Below are positions 9,716 through 18,791 of a stretch of 64,000 nucleotides of DNA, piece by piece. The DNA comes from Spirochaetales bacterium (GTDB taxonomy: Bacteria; Spirochaetota; Spirochaetia; SZUA-6; JAFGRV01), in contig JAFGKU010000124.1 of the NCBI GenBank assembly GCA_016928415.1, forward strand, positions 1-64,000. Direction: 5' to 3'. A program made the position numbers and the translations under genes. The notes below the pieces were generated by a model, which saw nothing but the letters and a program-made list of their open reading frames with translations, searched no databases and was not told the origin of the DNA. Numbering within the stretch: the stretch's first letter is position 1; every line of letters begins with the position of its first letter.

Positions 9716-9869
9716 AGAGGGCGGAACAGGAAGCCCGGCGGCATCTAAAAAACGCTTTAGCGTTTTGGTGTCCCGTGTGTTGGCTAAGGTACGACGCGTA
9801 GCGACGTACCTGGGTCCTGAGCGGAGGCAAGCGAAGTGAAGTAGAGCCGGGATTCCTGTGCAGCCCTTT
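9716..9869. repeat. highly structured intergenic element (nested inverted repeats)
   Basis: In the 389-base gap 9588-9976. The outer arms ACAGGAAGCCCGGC (9726-9739) and GCCGGGATTCCTGT (9846-9859) pair 13 of 14, and the stem extends outward with AGAGGGC (9716-9722 region) against GCCCTTT. Nested inside are AAAACGCT-TT-AGCGTTTT (9749-9766) and GGTACGACGC-GTA-GCGACGTACC-type arms (9788-9810: two stem blocks of 6 and 3 pairs around an A-A mismatch). It has no ORF. It could be a mobile palindromic repeat (MITE/REP-like), a structured RNA, or a recombination site. No second copy was seen in this window. Orientation is unknown. Confidence 0.6.
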
Positions 9870-9915
9870 GAAGCCCTAAAAAAGTTTAATCATTAAAACT
9901 CTCCGAGTAAATAAT

Positions 9916-9944
9916 TTGACAATCTACAATAATTCATCTACAAT
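9916..9944 (+). promoter_or_regulatory. strong sigma-70-type promoter for the acyl-CoA synthetase gene
   Basis: Perfect -35 TTGACA (9916-9921), a 17-base spacer and TACAAT (9939-9944). The predicted start site near 9951 gives a leader of about 26 bases carrying AAAGGAGA before the ATG at 9977. Confidence 0.8.
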
Positions 9945-9976
9945 ACCTAATCTATATTATAAAGGAGAGATTGAGT

Positions 9977-11875
9977 ATGGGAAGCATTATATCGTTATTC
10001 AGGGACAGGGTTGCCCAATTTGCGGAGAAGACGGCATTGTATTATAAGGATCCCCAGGACAAATACATCTCTCTTTCCTATAAAAGACTCTATGAACTCG
10101 CCTCCCAATTCGGCATAGGGTTGATGGAACTCGGGTTGAAAAAGGGAGAGCATATAGGGATCATCTCAGACAACAAAAAGGAATGGATGATCGCCAACAT
10201 AGGCATCCTCGGCATCGGCGCCATAGACGTTCCCCGGGGTTCCGATTCCACGGTCGATGAAATCAGGTACATCCTGAATCATGCGGACTGTGCCCTGGCC
10301 CTTGTCGAGAACGAAACCCAGCTGGAAAAAGTAATCAGTGGAAAAGACAGCCTTCCCTTGTTGAAAACGATAATCGTCATGGAAGAATCGGTGAATAAAA
10401 ATGAACAGGCCGGCGTTACCCTGTATTCCTTTCCCGCCATCCTTGAAAAGGGAAAGACCCGGCTGCTGGCGGACAAGGACCTGTTCAACAGGGAAGTGGA
10501 CGGGGTAACGGAAGAGGACCTGGCCACAATTATTTACACCTCGGGAACCACGGGCGAACCCAAGGGCGTCATGCTCACACACAGCAATTTCCTCCACCAG
10601 ATCCGCGCCCCTTTAAAGCATATCAATATCGGTCCGACGGATATCTTCCTTTCCGTTTTACCTGTCTGGCATGCGTTTGAACGGTCCGTGGAATACGTGG
10701 CCCTTTTTGCCGGATGCTCGCTTGCCTATTCCAAGCTGATAGGCAAGATATTACTGGCCGATATGGAGGCCATCAATCCCACCATCTTTCCCTCGGTGCC
10801 CCGCATCTGGGAATCGGTAAGGAGTTCGGTCTATAAAACGGTGAATGCCGGCAGCGGCATAAAAAAAGTAATGTTCAGATTTTTTGTTTCGGTGGGAGCG
10901 GTCCATTCATCCCTGAGGAACATGTTCAAGGGACTGATTCCCCAGTTTAAAAAGCGAAGCCGGGTACTCGACGTACTTGTCAGTTTTTTACCGCTGCTTT
11001 TTATAAAACCATTGAATGCCCTCGGCCAGCTGCTGGTGTTTAAAAAAATAAAGTCAAAGCTGGGAACCCAGTTCAGGTTCGGTGTTTCCGGCGCCGGCGC
11101 CCTTCCCCCGCATGTTGATAATTTTTTCTCCGCCTGCGGTGTTTTGATTCTGGAAGGATACGGGCTTACCGAGGCGGCCCCTATCTGTTCGGTACGGATG
11201 CAAAAGGCGCCGGTTCCCAACACGATCGGGCCGCCGCTTCCCGAACTGGAAATCAAAATCCTGGACCAGGAAGGCAATCCGGTAAAAACGGGGGAAAAAG
11301 GCGTTCTGTACGTTAAAGGGCCCAATGTCATGAAGGGATACTATAAAAAGCCCGAAGAAACGGGAAAGGTCCTTTCAGAAGACGGCTGGCTGAATACCGG
11401 CGACCTTGCCGTTTTAACCCACCAGGGCCGGCTGGCCATACGGGGCCGCGTCAAGGAAACGATCGTACTCCTGGGAGGGGAAAATGTTGAACCGGGTCCC
11501 ATCGAAGATATCATCCTCCAGTCCGAATACATAAACCAGGCAGTTGTCCTCGGCCAGGACAAGAAATACCTGTCGGCCTTGGTCATACCCAATTTCGAGG
11601 CTTTGGAAGAATACACGCGGAAGTATAATATCCCCTACGAAGATCATGATAACCTTATCGGATTGCCCGAAATCAATGAATTAATAAAGGAAGAAATAGC
11701 CGGCAGGATCAACACCAAGAAAGGATTCAAGGTTTTTGAACGGATCTTCAAGTTCAGGATCATTAACGCCACCTTTGAACCGGGCGAGGAACTCACCCAC
11801 ACGCTTAAAATAAAAAGAGACGTTGTTAATGCCAGGTATAAAAAGGAAATAGAGTCATTGTATAAACAGGTGTGA
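9977..11875 (+). CDS. long-chain acyl-CoA synthetase (AMP-forming)
   Basis: ANL-superfamily enzyme activating fatty acids with ATP and CoA. Seen: the P-loop-like IYTSGTTGEPKGVMLTHSN motif, VLPVWHAFERS, GVSGAGALPPH, EGYGLTEAAP, and the hinge DGWLNTGDLA followed by RGRVKETIVL. Length (632) matches the FadD15/FAA-like bacterial family. The track starts at a TTG (9971), but the ATG two codons later sits 9 bases after GGAG and is preferred. It has its own promoter and is probably monocistronic. It likely feeds exogenous fatty acids into phospholipid synthesis; chain-length preference cannot be told. Confidence 0.94.
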   Translation: MGSIISLFRDRVAQFAEKTALYYKDPQDKYISLSYKRLYELASQFGIGLMELGLKKGEHIGIISDNKKEWMIANIGILGIGAIDVPRGSDSTVDEIRYILNHADCALALVENETQLEKVISGKDSLPLLKTIIVMEESVNKNEQAGVTLYSFPAILEKGKTRLLADKDLFNREVDGVTEEDLATIIYTSGTTGEPKGVMLTHSNFLHQIRAPLKHINIGPTDIFLSVLPVWHAFERSVEYVALFAGCSLAYSKLIGKILLADMEAINPTIFPSVPRIWESVRSSVYKTVNAGSGIKKVMFRFFVSVGAVHSSLRNMFKGLIPQFKKRSRVLDVLVSFLPLLFIKPLNALGQLLVFKKIKSKLGTQFRFGVSGAGALPPHVDNFFSACGVLILEGYGLTEAAPICSVRMQKAPVPNTIGPPLPELEIKILDQEGNPVKTGEKGVLYVKGPNVMKGYYKKPEETGKVLSEDGWLNTGDLAVLTHQGRLAIRGRVKETIVLLGGENVEPGPIEDIILQSEYINQAVVLGQDKKYLSALVIPNFEALEEYTRKYNIPYEDHDNLIGLPEINELIKEEIAGRINTKKGFKVFERIFKFRIINATFEPGEELTHTLKIKRDVVNARYKKEIESLYKQV

Positions 11876-11931
11876 TTTCGTGACCGCTGCAGGTTAATGA
11901 CGGGTTTATATTTAACCGTTTTCAAACTAAT

Positions 11932-11967
11932 AAAAAAAGGCGTTTGCTCGATAATAACAAACGCCTT
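11932..11967 (-). terminator. Rho-independent terminator of rpsU
   Basis: AAGGCGTTTG (11937-11946) and CAAACGCCTT (11958-11967) form a perfect 10-base-pair stem with an 11-base loop. On the minus strand it is followed by a run of seven T. It lies 35 bases after the rpsU stop and may also slow plus-strand read-through from the acyl-CoA synthetase gene. Confidence 0.85.
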
Positions 11968-12001
11968 GTTTAGACCAGTTAATGTAATGGTGATTCCTGG
12001 A

Positions 12002-12208
12002 TCATGAATTTCCGCCACCCATCTTCCGTATCCGTTTCTGATGTTTCCTCTGCATGGCCTTTTTCTTCCTGTTCTTTATGGTCGAGGGTTTTTCGTAAAA
12101 TTCACGTTTTTTCCATTCCCTGATGATACCCTCTTTTTCAACCTGTCTTTTAAAGCGTTTAATGGCCCTTTCCAGATCCTCTTCCTTGTCAATTACTACA
12201 TAAGCGAT
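12002..12208 (-). CDS. rpsU: 30S ribosomal protein S21 with apparent non-AUG start
   Basis: Small basic protein of the 30S subunit; the core [31 protein letters not shown] is diagnostic and the tail is lysine/arginine rich. The start is odd. The track's TTG (12250) overlaps the -10 box and should not be transcribed. The leader carries AAAGGAGGTGAT, an extended match to the 16S anti-Shine-Dalgarno. GTG (12217) and ATT (12214) lie inside or against that site; the only well-spaced in-frame codon is ATC at 12208, eight bases after GGAGG, giving a 68-residue protein beginning (f)M-AYVVIDK. An ATG seven bases later is out of frame. A sequencing error is the main alternative. Confidence 0.85.
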   Translation of the reverse strand: MAYVVIDKEEDLERAIKRFKRQVEKEGIIREWKKREFYEKPSTIKNRKKKAMQRKHQKRIRKMGGGNS

Positions 12209-12248
12209 AGAAATCACCTCCTTTCCCTGTTTAGTTAAAGGGAATATC

Positions 12249-12278
12249 AATATAATGTATTAATCTTCAAATTGTCAA
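12249..12278 (-). promoter_or_regulatory. rpsU promoter
   Basis: On the minus strand: perfect TTGACA (12278-12273), an 18-base spacer and TATATT (12254-12249). The expected transcript start near 12242 leaves a leader of about 34 bases to the proposed start codon. Confidence 0.75.
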
Positions 12279-12332
12279 GTATTCTTTGATAAACTTAAAA
12301 AAACTTGGGTATTTCCATTTGAACATTGTGTT

Positions 12333-13985
12333 TTATACGGAATCCCCTTCATCCGCCCGGTGAATCATTTCAATTTCCTCGTTTAAACGCATCGTTTTCA
12401 CTTTATTCATTGTACCTACCCTGTTCATTTCGGATGCCTCATCCACGATGACCTGGAAGTTTTCCCTTATCCGCGTCATTTCATTGTTGATCGTTTTAAT
12501 CATGTCCGTGATGGAGGATATGGCGCTGTTGCTCACGGACATCAGGGAATCCGTATCATGGACGGACTTGGCCACCTCATTGGACATGCTGACGATCGAT
12601 GAGACCCCAGTGTTGATTTCCTGCGTGCCTGACGACATTTCCGACATGGCCGTGCCGATTTCTTCCATGGAATTGTTGACAACCACGATTTCCGTATTGA
12701 TCTGAGAAAAGACGCTTCCCACATGCTTGTTCACTTCGAAAAAATGCTGAATATCGTTAAAATAATGTTTAAGCTTGGCATCGGCAAGTTTCAGGTTCTC
12801 ATCCGTCTGTTCGGCAAGTTTCCGGATTTCATCCGCAACAACGGAAAAACCTTTCCCGGCTTCCCCGGCTTGCGCCGCCTCGATGGCGGCGTTCATGGCA
12901 AGAAGGTCTGTCTGGTCCGCGACGGCGCCGATCACCTGGATGATCTCGAAGATATCGGAGGCCTTTCTGGAAACCTCATCCATCAGTCCGGATGCCGTCT
13001 CCACTTCCTCCTGGACATTTTTGGAAGTAACGGCGAGCCTGTCCATCTGTTCATGCCTTTTCCTGGTTATGCCGGCAACATTCTCTATGCTGGATGTCAT
13101 TTCTTCGATGGAAGCTGACACCTCCGCTATAACGACGCTGTATTCCGCCATATGTTTAAGAACCACCTTCATGGCATTGACAATCTTCCCGTTGGAATCA
13201 AGGGTATTACGGGATTTTATATCGAGTTCGGAAGTCTGCGCCATTATCTTTTCAAGCGCCGCCTGGATCTCCTCGAATTTTCTGAAGGTCGTATTGGTGG
13301 AGGCTTCAAGCTTCTCACCGATTATAAGGCTGTCTTTGGATGATTCAAAAAGGGCGTCCAGCTTTTTATACTGTTCCGCGTTTTTTTTTGCAGCCACCTG
13401 TGAAGCCCAAATCCTCTCGTTCATGATCGAAGTCAGAAATAACAGAATAAAGCAGCCGAGCAGATAAAAAACATTGGCTGTCAATAACTCGGTGACGGCT
13501 ATGGCATCGAACGGGAAACCCTTGTAGAGCGCAAGACATGCCCCGAAAACATTCAATGAAATCACGGATAGCACGAGAAAATATACAAGACGCCGCCTGT
13601 TTGTGCAGATAAGAGCCGCAATGCAGAGACCGGCATAAAGCCCCGCCGTGAACTTTAACTGGTCCTGAAACGAAACGGCGGGAAACAATATGATGGCGAA
13701 AACCACGACAATGATCGCATTTAAATAGAGGTATTCGGCAGCGTGGTTCTTTTTTATTTTCACAAGATAAATGATTACACAAAGGGTAATAATAGCTACT
13801 ATATCAACCAGTATGGTGATTAAAAATTCGAAAAATTGACCGCTGTTCATTAATATCAGGGGAATGGCCAGAAACATGAAAACCAGGTTTACCGACGCTC
13901 CCAGAAACAGCCCCTTTACTTTCTTTTGAATTTCTATTGGTTCCGCGGAATAGGCTTTGAGGAAATTATCGATCCACCGGTTCAT
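12333..13985 (-). CDS. methyl-accepting chemotaxis protein with multi-pass membrane domain
   Basis: 550 residues. The first 200 form about six hydrophobic helices (from [21 protein letters not shown] to [16 protein letters not shown]) with very short loops, resembling an integral-membrane sensor. A coiled coil follows, with the signalling tip [19 protein letters not shown] and [20 protein letters not shown]. No HAMP domain is obvious. It probably signals to CheA/CheW like the receptor at 2.3-3.7 kb but through a different input. It ends 83 bases from the rpsU promoter and is divergent from the glycosidase-like gene. Confidence 0.93.
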   Translation of the reverse strand: MNRWIDNFLKAYSAEPIEIQKKVKGLFLGASVNLVFMFLAIPLILMNSGQFFEFLITILVDIVAIITLCVIIYLVKIKKNHAAEYLYLNAIIVVVFAIILFPAVSFQDQLKFTAGLYAGLCIAALICTNRRRLVYFLVLSVISLNVFGACLALYKGFPFDAIAVTELLTANVFYLLGCFILLFLTSIMNERIWASQVAAKKNAEQYKKLDALFESSKDSLIIGEKLEASTNTTFRKFEEIQAALEKIMAQTSELDIKSRNTLDSNGKIVNAMKVVLKHMAEYSVVIAEVSASIEEMTSSIENVAGITRKRHEQMDRLAVTSKNVQEEVETASGLMDEVSRKASDIFEIIQVIGAVADQTDLLAMNAAIEAAQAGEAGKGFSVVADEIRKLAEQTDENLKLADAKLKHYFNDIQHFFEVNKHVGSVFSQINTEIVVVNNSMEEIGTAMSEMSSGTQEINTGVSSIVSMSNEVAKSVHDTDSLMSVSNSAISSITDMIKTINNEMTRIRENFQVIVDEASEMNRVGTMNKVKTMRLNEEIEMIHRADEGDSV

Positions 13986-14110
13986 CTAAAACAAATTATG
14001 GATATATAAGGTATTTTGTCAAGAAATAGGGTATTGCAGGCAAAGTAAAAGCCGGATTTTATTGAAATTGCGGAATGGATGCGTCATATTTAAACATGTC
14101 GGGAGGCAGG

Positions 14111-16465
14111 ATGAATACATTGAAAGCCGGGATACTTGGCGTATTCTTTTTTCTTGTTTCAATATATTTAATTAGCGAAGAAGAAAATCTCGTGGAGAAT
14201 CCTTCTTTTTCGGACGGCTTGAACTCCTGGTCGGGTATGTGGACCAGGGATAAAGATGCAGGGAGAGCGGACCATATAATACTGGAAGCCTATTCCAAAC
14301 CGGGCAGTCTGAAAATTGAATATTCGAGCTCAAGGGACTGGTCTTTCGGGCAGGTCAAAAAAATACCTGTCAAAGAAGGCGCCGTATACGAGATGTCCGG
14401 CATGGTTAAATGCGATGGTGTGGCGAATGATGTCGAACTATGCATCGTCACGGGCGATAAAGACGGCAATGTGATGGACTGGCTCTATTCAATCGCTAAA
14501 ACCCGGGGCACGCATGATTGGATGCGCCTTAAAAGAAAATTCATTATTCCGCCGGGATGCGGGTACATACAATTCAGGATGATAGGCAACGGGCAAGGAA
14601 CGTCGTATTGGGATGATTTGAGTCTTATAAAAAAAACGGAAGCAACGGGTGCCGATCAGGATGGCAAACCTTTGCTTTTATCGAATAAAAGGCTTTCCGT
14701 TTCCTATTCTCCCGCCGGAAATATTTTTGACATCACTGACAGAAAATCCGGGACGCTTTATACCGTTCGAGCGTATGGCAAGAACACAACGGTTATCCAC
14801 TATAAATTATTGGGAAAGGACAGGCTGTCATTGGCCCTTTTGAATCCTGATGGAGAAGACCTGGAGGCGGAGGTGAAACTTACCGCCGAAGGGGAGGTTC
14901 TGTTCACATTGAAAGGCGGCGGACCGTTCGACGGTGAACTGAGTTTCCCCGGGGCCATCCTTTCAGAAAAAGGCCAATCCTGGGTCGTTCCTGTCAACGA
15001 AGGATTGCTTATACCTGCGGACGATCCCCATTTTAACACGCATCCTCTTGTTCTCTTTTCCGGACACGGGCTCTGCATGCCCTTTATAGGGTTGACAAAC
15101 GGGAAGGAAGGCATGCTTGCCATCGCCGAAACTTACGAGGATGCGGGTGTGAACTTTATAAAGCCGGCCGGGGAAAAAACATCATCCTGGTCTTTTTTCT
15201 GGCTGCCCTCAAAACAGCATTTCGGCTATGAAAGAAAAATCAGGCTTGTTTTTTCGGCCGGCGTAGGCCACACCGGAATAGCCAGGGCCTACAGGCGGTA
15301 CGCTGCGGCAAAGGGACTTGTCGTTCCGTTAAGCGAAAAGGCAAAGACGGTACCGGCGGTAAAGAAGCTTCCCGGCGCAGTAAACCTCTGGTTTTGGGCC
15401 GACGCACCTTCCTGGCGCGGTAATCCCGCCAAAAGCCGGTTATACGCCGAAAAAATCAGGAACGCGGGAATTGAACGGGTTCTCTGGTCGAGCGGTGATA
15501 CGGCATCCAACGTGGAATATATCAACTCGCTGGGATTTATAAGCGGAAGGTACGATTGTTACCAGGACGTGTACGGGCCCGATATGCCAGCCCAATGGGT
15601 TAACAAAAAGGGCTGGCCCGACGACATTATACTCCTGCCTTCCGGCGACTGGATGAAGGGATGGGTAACACGGTATGCGGGGAAAGAATATCCCGGGGGA
15701 GTCATTTGCGCCAAACAGTCCCTACTCCACATGAAAGAGTCGATACCGGAGGACCTGAAAGAAAAACCGTATAAGGCCCGCTTCCTGGACACGACAACGG
15801 CAAGCCCGTTGAGGGAATGCTATCATCCGGGGCATCCCGGCACCCGTATTGATGACAGGAAATGGAAAAGCGCCATGCTATCCTATCTCTCCGAAGATCT
15901 CAAACTCATCACGGGAAGCGAAACGGGAATGGACTGGGCTGTTCCGTATGTCCATTACTTTGAAGGCATGATGAGCCTGGGACCGTACCGGCTGCCCGAT
16001 GCAGGCTACGATCTTACCACTTACATCAAGCCGGACAAAAATTTCCTAAGGTTTCAAACCGGCCCCGAATACAGAATACCTCTTTTTGAACTGGTATATC
16101 ACGACTGCATGGTTGCCTACTGGTACTGGGGAGACTCATCCAACCGGGTACCGGAGGTATGGGCGGACAGGGACCTCTATAACGCCCTCTATGGCAACCC
16201 GCCTTTATGGATTGTCGACTGCCGTTCCTGGGATAAAAACAGGGACAGGTTCCTCCGGAGTTACAGGAACGGTACACGCACCGCCTTGTTGACCGCCTTC
16301 AGTGAAATGACGTCTCACGCCTTTCTCACGGAAGATCACAATGTCCAGCAAACCGTCTTTGCAAACGGCACCCGGGTTTGGGTCAATTTCGATGGTAAAA
16401 CCCGCAGGCTGCCCTCCGGACAGGAAATACTCCCCAAAAGCTTCCTCGTTATTTCCGGAAATTAA
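14111..16465 (+). CDS. secreted glycoside-hydrolase-like protein with N-terminal carbohydrate-binding module
   Basis: About 784 residues. A signal peptide is followed by a CBM-like jelly roll (LVENPSFSDGLNSWSG through GTSYWDDLSLIKK, about 30-175), a beta-sandwich (about 185-400) and a probable (beta/alpha)8 barrel opening NLWFWADAPSWRG with WSSGDTASNVEYINSLG. Conserved-looking acidic motifs include GSETGMDW and YHDCMVAYWYWGD. It resembles large glycosidase-like proteins of the DUF5696/GH101-like kind, but I cannot name a family or catalytic residues with confidence. The track start (14075) lacks a good ribosome site; the ATG at 14111 follows GGGAGG and starts the signal peptide. Confidence 0.72.
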   Translation: MNTLKAGILGVFFFLVSIYLISEEENLVENPSFSDGLNSWSGMWTRDKDAGRADHIILEAYSKPGSLKIEYSSSRDWSFGQVKKIPVKEGAVYEMSGMVKCDGVANDVELCIVTGDKDGNVMDWLYSIAKTRGTHDWMRLKRKFIIPPGCGYIQFRMIGNGQGTSYWDDLSLIKKTEATGADQDGKPLLLSNKRLSVSYSPAGNIFDITDRKSGTLYTVRAYGKNTTVIHYKLLGKDRLSLALLNPDGEDLEAEVKLTAEGEVLFTLKGGGPFDGELSFPGAILSEKGQSWVVPVNEGLLIPADDPHFNTHPLVLFSGHGLCMPFIGLTNGKEGMLAIAETYEDAGVNFIKPAGEKTSSWSFFWLPSKQHFGYERKIRLVFSAGVGHTGIARAYRRYAAAKGLVVPLSEKAKTVPAVKKLPGAVNLWFWADAPSWRGNPAKSRLYAEKIRNAGIERVLWSSGDTASNVEYINSLGFISGRYDCYQDVYGPDMPAQWVNKKGWPDDIILLPSGDWMKGWVTRYAGKEYPGGVICAKQSLLHMKESIPEDLKEKPYKARFLDTTTASPLRECYHPGHPGTRIDDRKWKSAMLSYLSEDLKLITGSETGMDWAVPYVHYFEGMMSLGPYRLPDAGYDLTTYIKPDKNFLRFQTGPEYRIPLFELVYHDCMVAYWYWGDSSNRVPEVWADRDLYNALYGNPPLWIVDCRSWDKNRDRFLRSYRNGTRTALLTAFSEMTSHAFLTEDHNVQQTVFANGTRVWVNFDGKTRRLPSGQEILPKSFLVISGN

Positions 16466-16589
16466 AACCCGCCAATACCCTTGAAATCGTTGGCCGATTG
16501 CATATGCTTATATAATGAAGAAACCCTTGTTGATTCTGCTTCAATATGAAGGAAGGGAACATCAAGAGGCCTTTAAGGAGTAATAATAA

Positions 16590-16934
16590 ATGAAAAAAAT
16601 TTTTTACATTATAAGTCTCCCTCTTTTAACGGCTGCTTACGCCTTTTCCCAGAACCAGGAAAACCCTGAACCGGTAACCGGAGGCATGGCGAATTTTTCC
16701 TCATCTTCTCCGAACTTCCCGGACCTGTTGTTGAAATGGGCCGCCAATCTTGGGTGGATCCTGGTCGGCAGCATCGGATTTGCCGTCGGTATTGCCATTG
16801 CATTCAAAATTTTCGATCTCTTTTCCGGAAAAATTGATGAATGGGAAGAACTGAAGAAGGGGAACATCGGTATTGCTTTGATTTTCGTGGCAATGATCAT
16901 AATGATAGGATTGATCGTGCTGAAAGTCATTTAA
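16590..16934 (+). CDS. DUF350-like small membrane protein
   Basis: 114 residues: a cleavable signal-like N-terminus, a low-complexity stretch rich in Ser/Pro/Asn, then two transmembrane helices (about 54-75 and 92-113) joined by DEWEELKKGNIGIAL. That loop and second helix match the half-repeat of DUF350 (YjfL-type) proteins, where an acidic stretch precedes a glycine-asparagine. The preceding ribosome site is AAGGAG. It is followed ten bases later by another exported-protein gene and is probably co-transcribed. The function is unknown. Confidence 0.7.
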   Translation: MKKIFYIISLPLLTAAYAFSQNQENPEPVTGGMANFSSSSPNFPDLLLKWAANLGWILVGSIGFAVGIAIAFKIFDLFSGKIDEWEELKKGNIGIALIFVAMIIMIGLIVLKVI

Positions 16935-16944
16935 GGGGGGAGTC

Positions 16945-17358
16945 ATGCGGAAGCTTCCATTACTGTTCATTTTATTGATAACCATAACCGCCCCGCTTTT
17001 TGCATTCGATGTGGTCCAGGACTGGATCAGGCTCAAGCAAAGCTGCCATGGTTTATACCTTTACCTTGACAGAAACGACTCCTACACGTTCTACTTTTAT
17101 CCCCAGTCCCTTGAAAAACAGGTCATTATTGCGCAAACCCTGAACTTCAATACCGATGTTGACTTATACATTTATGACGCGGCCGGGAACCAGGTCTACA
17201 GTGCATCGAACCTGGGCAATGAAACGGTCTACATAGAACCGGCATCCATCGAAGATAAATTCTACGTAAAAGTGTTTATGCGCAGCGGTCAGGACAAGGT
17301 CAGGGTTCTGGCGGGCGAGTACTATGACGTGACATCCTACAGGATGCTGTTTGACTGA
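16945..17358 (+). CDS. exported beta-sandwich protein, PPC-domain-like
   Basis: 137 residues with signal peptide (LPLLFILLITITAPLFA). The mature part is a small all-beta domain; DVDLYIYDAAGNQVYSASN followed by an aromatic strand (FYVKVF) is the pattern of bacterial pre-peptidase C-terminal-like domains, which bind calcium or polysaccharide and usually occur as tails of secreted enzymes. Here it stands alone. It has GGGGG-type Shine-Dalgarno spacing and lies ten bases after the DUF350-like gene. The role is unknown. Confidence 0.65.
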   Translation: MRKLPLLFILLITITAPLFAFDVVQDWIRLKQSCHGLYLYLDRNDSYTFYFYPQSLEKQVIIAQTLNFNTDVDLYIYDAAGNQVYSASNLGNETVYIEPASIEDKFYVKVFMRSGQDKVRVLAGEYYDVTSYRMLFD

Positions 17359-17426
17359 TCCCCGGTGATATTGATATAATAAGCGTTCAATCAATTTCAA
17401 CATTGCCCGGCACCAGGTCCGGTTAA

Positions 17427-17666
17427 AAACCGGCAGGCGACACGGAAGACATCCCGGAGATGACGGCATTGAAAAACATCGACATGGCGTTCCTCCCCAT
17501 GAATCTGCCCTACACGATGACCCCGGAACAGGTGGCGGCAGCGGCCAGGTCTTTCATGCCGAAGATACTGTATCCCTACCATTTCAGCGAAACGGACACC
17601 AATAAAATCGTCTCCCTTTTAAAAGATGAAAAAGAAATAGAAGTAAGAATACGAAAAATGAACTGA
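17427..17666 (+). pseudogene. 3' remnant of an MBL-fold metallo-hydrolase
   Basis: The reading frame KPAGDTEDIPEM...LKNIDMAFLPMNLPYTMTPEQ...PKILYPYHF is the C-terminal third of a UlaG-like metallo-beta-lactamase-fold hydrolase, including the metal-ligand Asp of AGDTE and the late His of YPYH. Upstream the frame is closed by TAA at 17424-17426 and no N-terminal HxHxDH motif is found, so about two thirds of the gene is missing. The 68-residue track ORF starts at an internal Met with no dedicated ribosome site. It abuts the radical SAM gene tail to tail. Best read as a deletion remnant. Confidence 0.8.
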
Positions 17667-18791
17667 TCAGGGCATCAGGTTTGTATAGACACGGCTGGTT
17701 CCCGTATCCAGTATCTCGTAAACCACTTTTTCCACGAAATCATTCACGCCCTTGACGGATTTAAGAACAGAGGCATCCACCGTCACGGGGGTTGAAAGCC
17801 GCGATATGTTATAGGCGGCGTATCCGAAAGAAGAAGGCCTCCCCCGAAGTTTTAAAAGGTAATCAATGTGCTCGAGGAGAACAATGACCGTATCCTCCCT
17901 GTCAAGAATGTGCCGGAATAAACTCAGGGGAATACGGACCGGCATTTTATATTTTTGGGCCGTTTTATGGAATATTCCGTTTATTTTCGCATAATATTCA
18001 CCGGTGGCGCTTCCATAAGGATTGCCCCTGTAAATGGCATTATACCGGGCGCTTAATTTTGGATCATATCTGCGAAGGACTTCCATGAAATGGTTTTTCT
18101 GCCGTCCCTCCTTGAGCGTCATACCGCCGAAAATTACAAAATCCAGGCCGGCCGACTTCGCGTTGCCGATGATCTCATCCATGCAGGCCTCCGAATCGGT
18201 AACAAACGGAATGACTGGCATGAGATAAATTCCACACGGTATGCCCGCATCCTTGAACCGTTTGAGAGTATCGAGACGTTTTTCAGGAGAAGGGATGCCC
18301 GGTTCAAAGACCGAACCTATCTCCCTGTTGTACGATGAAAAACTGACGCTGACCATGGCCCCGTTTTCATCATTAATCTTTCCAATCACGTCCAGGTCAC
18401 GTTCCACGAGCGTTGATTTTGTCAGAATGCTGACGGGATATTTAAAACGCAGGGCGAGTTCCAGCGCTTTCCGCGTTAACCCGTACCCGGACTCCAATGG
18501 CTGGTAACTGTCGGACACCCCGCCGCCTAACAGGAGAAAGGACCGTTTCAGGTGTTTGCGTTTCCGGGCCGGGTCAAGTTCCTTTTCCAGCAATGCGGCG
18601 GCATTCGTCTTTACCTCGATATCGCTGCCGAATTCGCCCTCCACGTAATACCGTTCGGCCCGCCCGTCGCAGTACGAACAGTTATGGGCACATCCCCTGT
18701 AAAGGTTCATGCCGTAATGCGAGATAAACCACGAATCTATCCTGGAGTTTTTCCTTAAAATGGATTTGGCTTCAGTTTCCCTTACGCCCAA
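17667..18791 (-). CDS. radical SAM protein of the SPL/DNA-photolyase-like (Rv2578c) family
   Basis: 374 residues. The cluster motif is CAHNCSYCDG (C-x3-C-x2-C), preceded by MNLYRGC, the hallmark of the spore-photoproduct-lyase-related family. Downstream SAM-binding elements LLLGGGVSDSYQPLE and VSILTKSTLVERDLD are present. Family members are often labelled DNA repair photolyases, but most are uncharacterised and this one lacks the diagnostic context of sporulation. It begins at a TTG (18791) inside the 3' end of the transglutaminase-like gene (20-base overlap), so the two are probably co-translated. Substrate unknown. Confidence 0.85.
   Translation of the reverse strand: MGVRETEAKSILRKNSRIDSWFISHYGMNLYRGCAHNCSYCDGRAERYYVEGEFGSDIEVKTNAAALLEKELDPARKRKHLKRSFLLLGGGVSDSYQPLESGYGLTRKALELALRFKYPVSILTKSTLVERDLDVIGKINDENGAMVSVSFSSYNREIGSVFEPGIPSPEKRLDTLKRFKDAGIPCGIYLMPVIPFVTDSEACMDEIIGNAKSAGLDFVIFGGMTLKEGRQKNHFMEVLRRYDPKLSARYNAIYRGNPYGSATGEYYAKINGIFHKTAQKYKMPVRIPLSLFRHILDREDTVIVLLEHIDYLLKLRGRPSSFGYAAYNISRLSTPVTVDASVLKSVKGVNDFVEKVVYEILDTGTSRVYTNLMP

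Noticed and set aside
12209-12250. TTG at 12250 as rpsU start
   Set aside because: It overlaps the -10 box of a strong promoter, so it would not be transcribed, and has no ribosome site.
12775-13467. 230-residue plus-strand ORF opposite the second chemoreceptor
   Set aside because: Shadow frame of a clear MCP gene; Ser/Ala-rich composition typical of antisense reading of coiled-coil regions.
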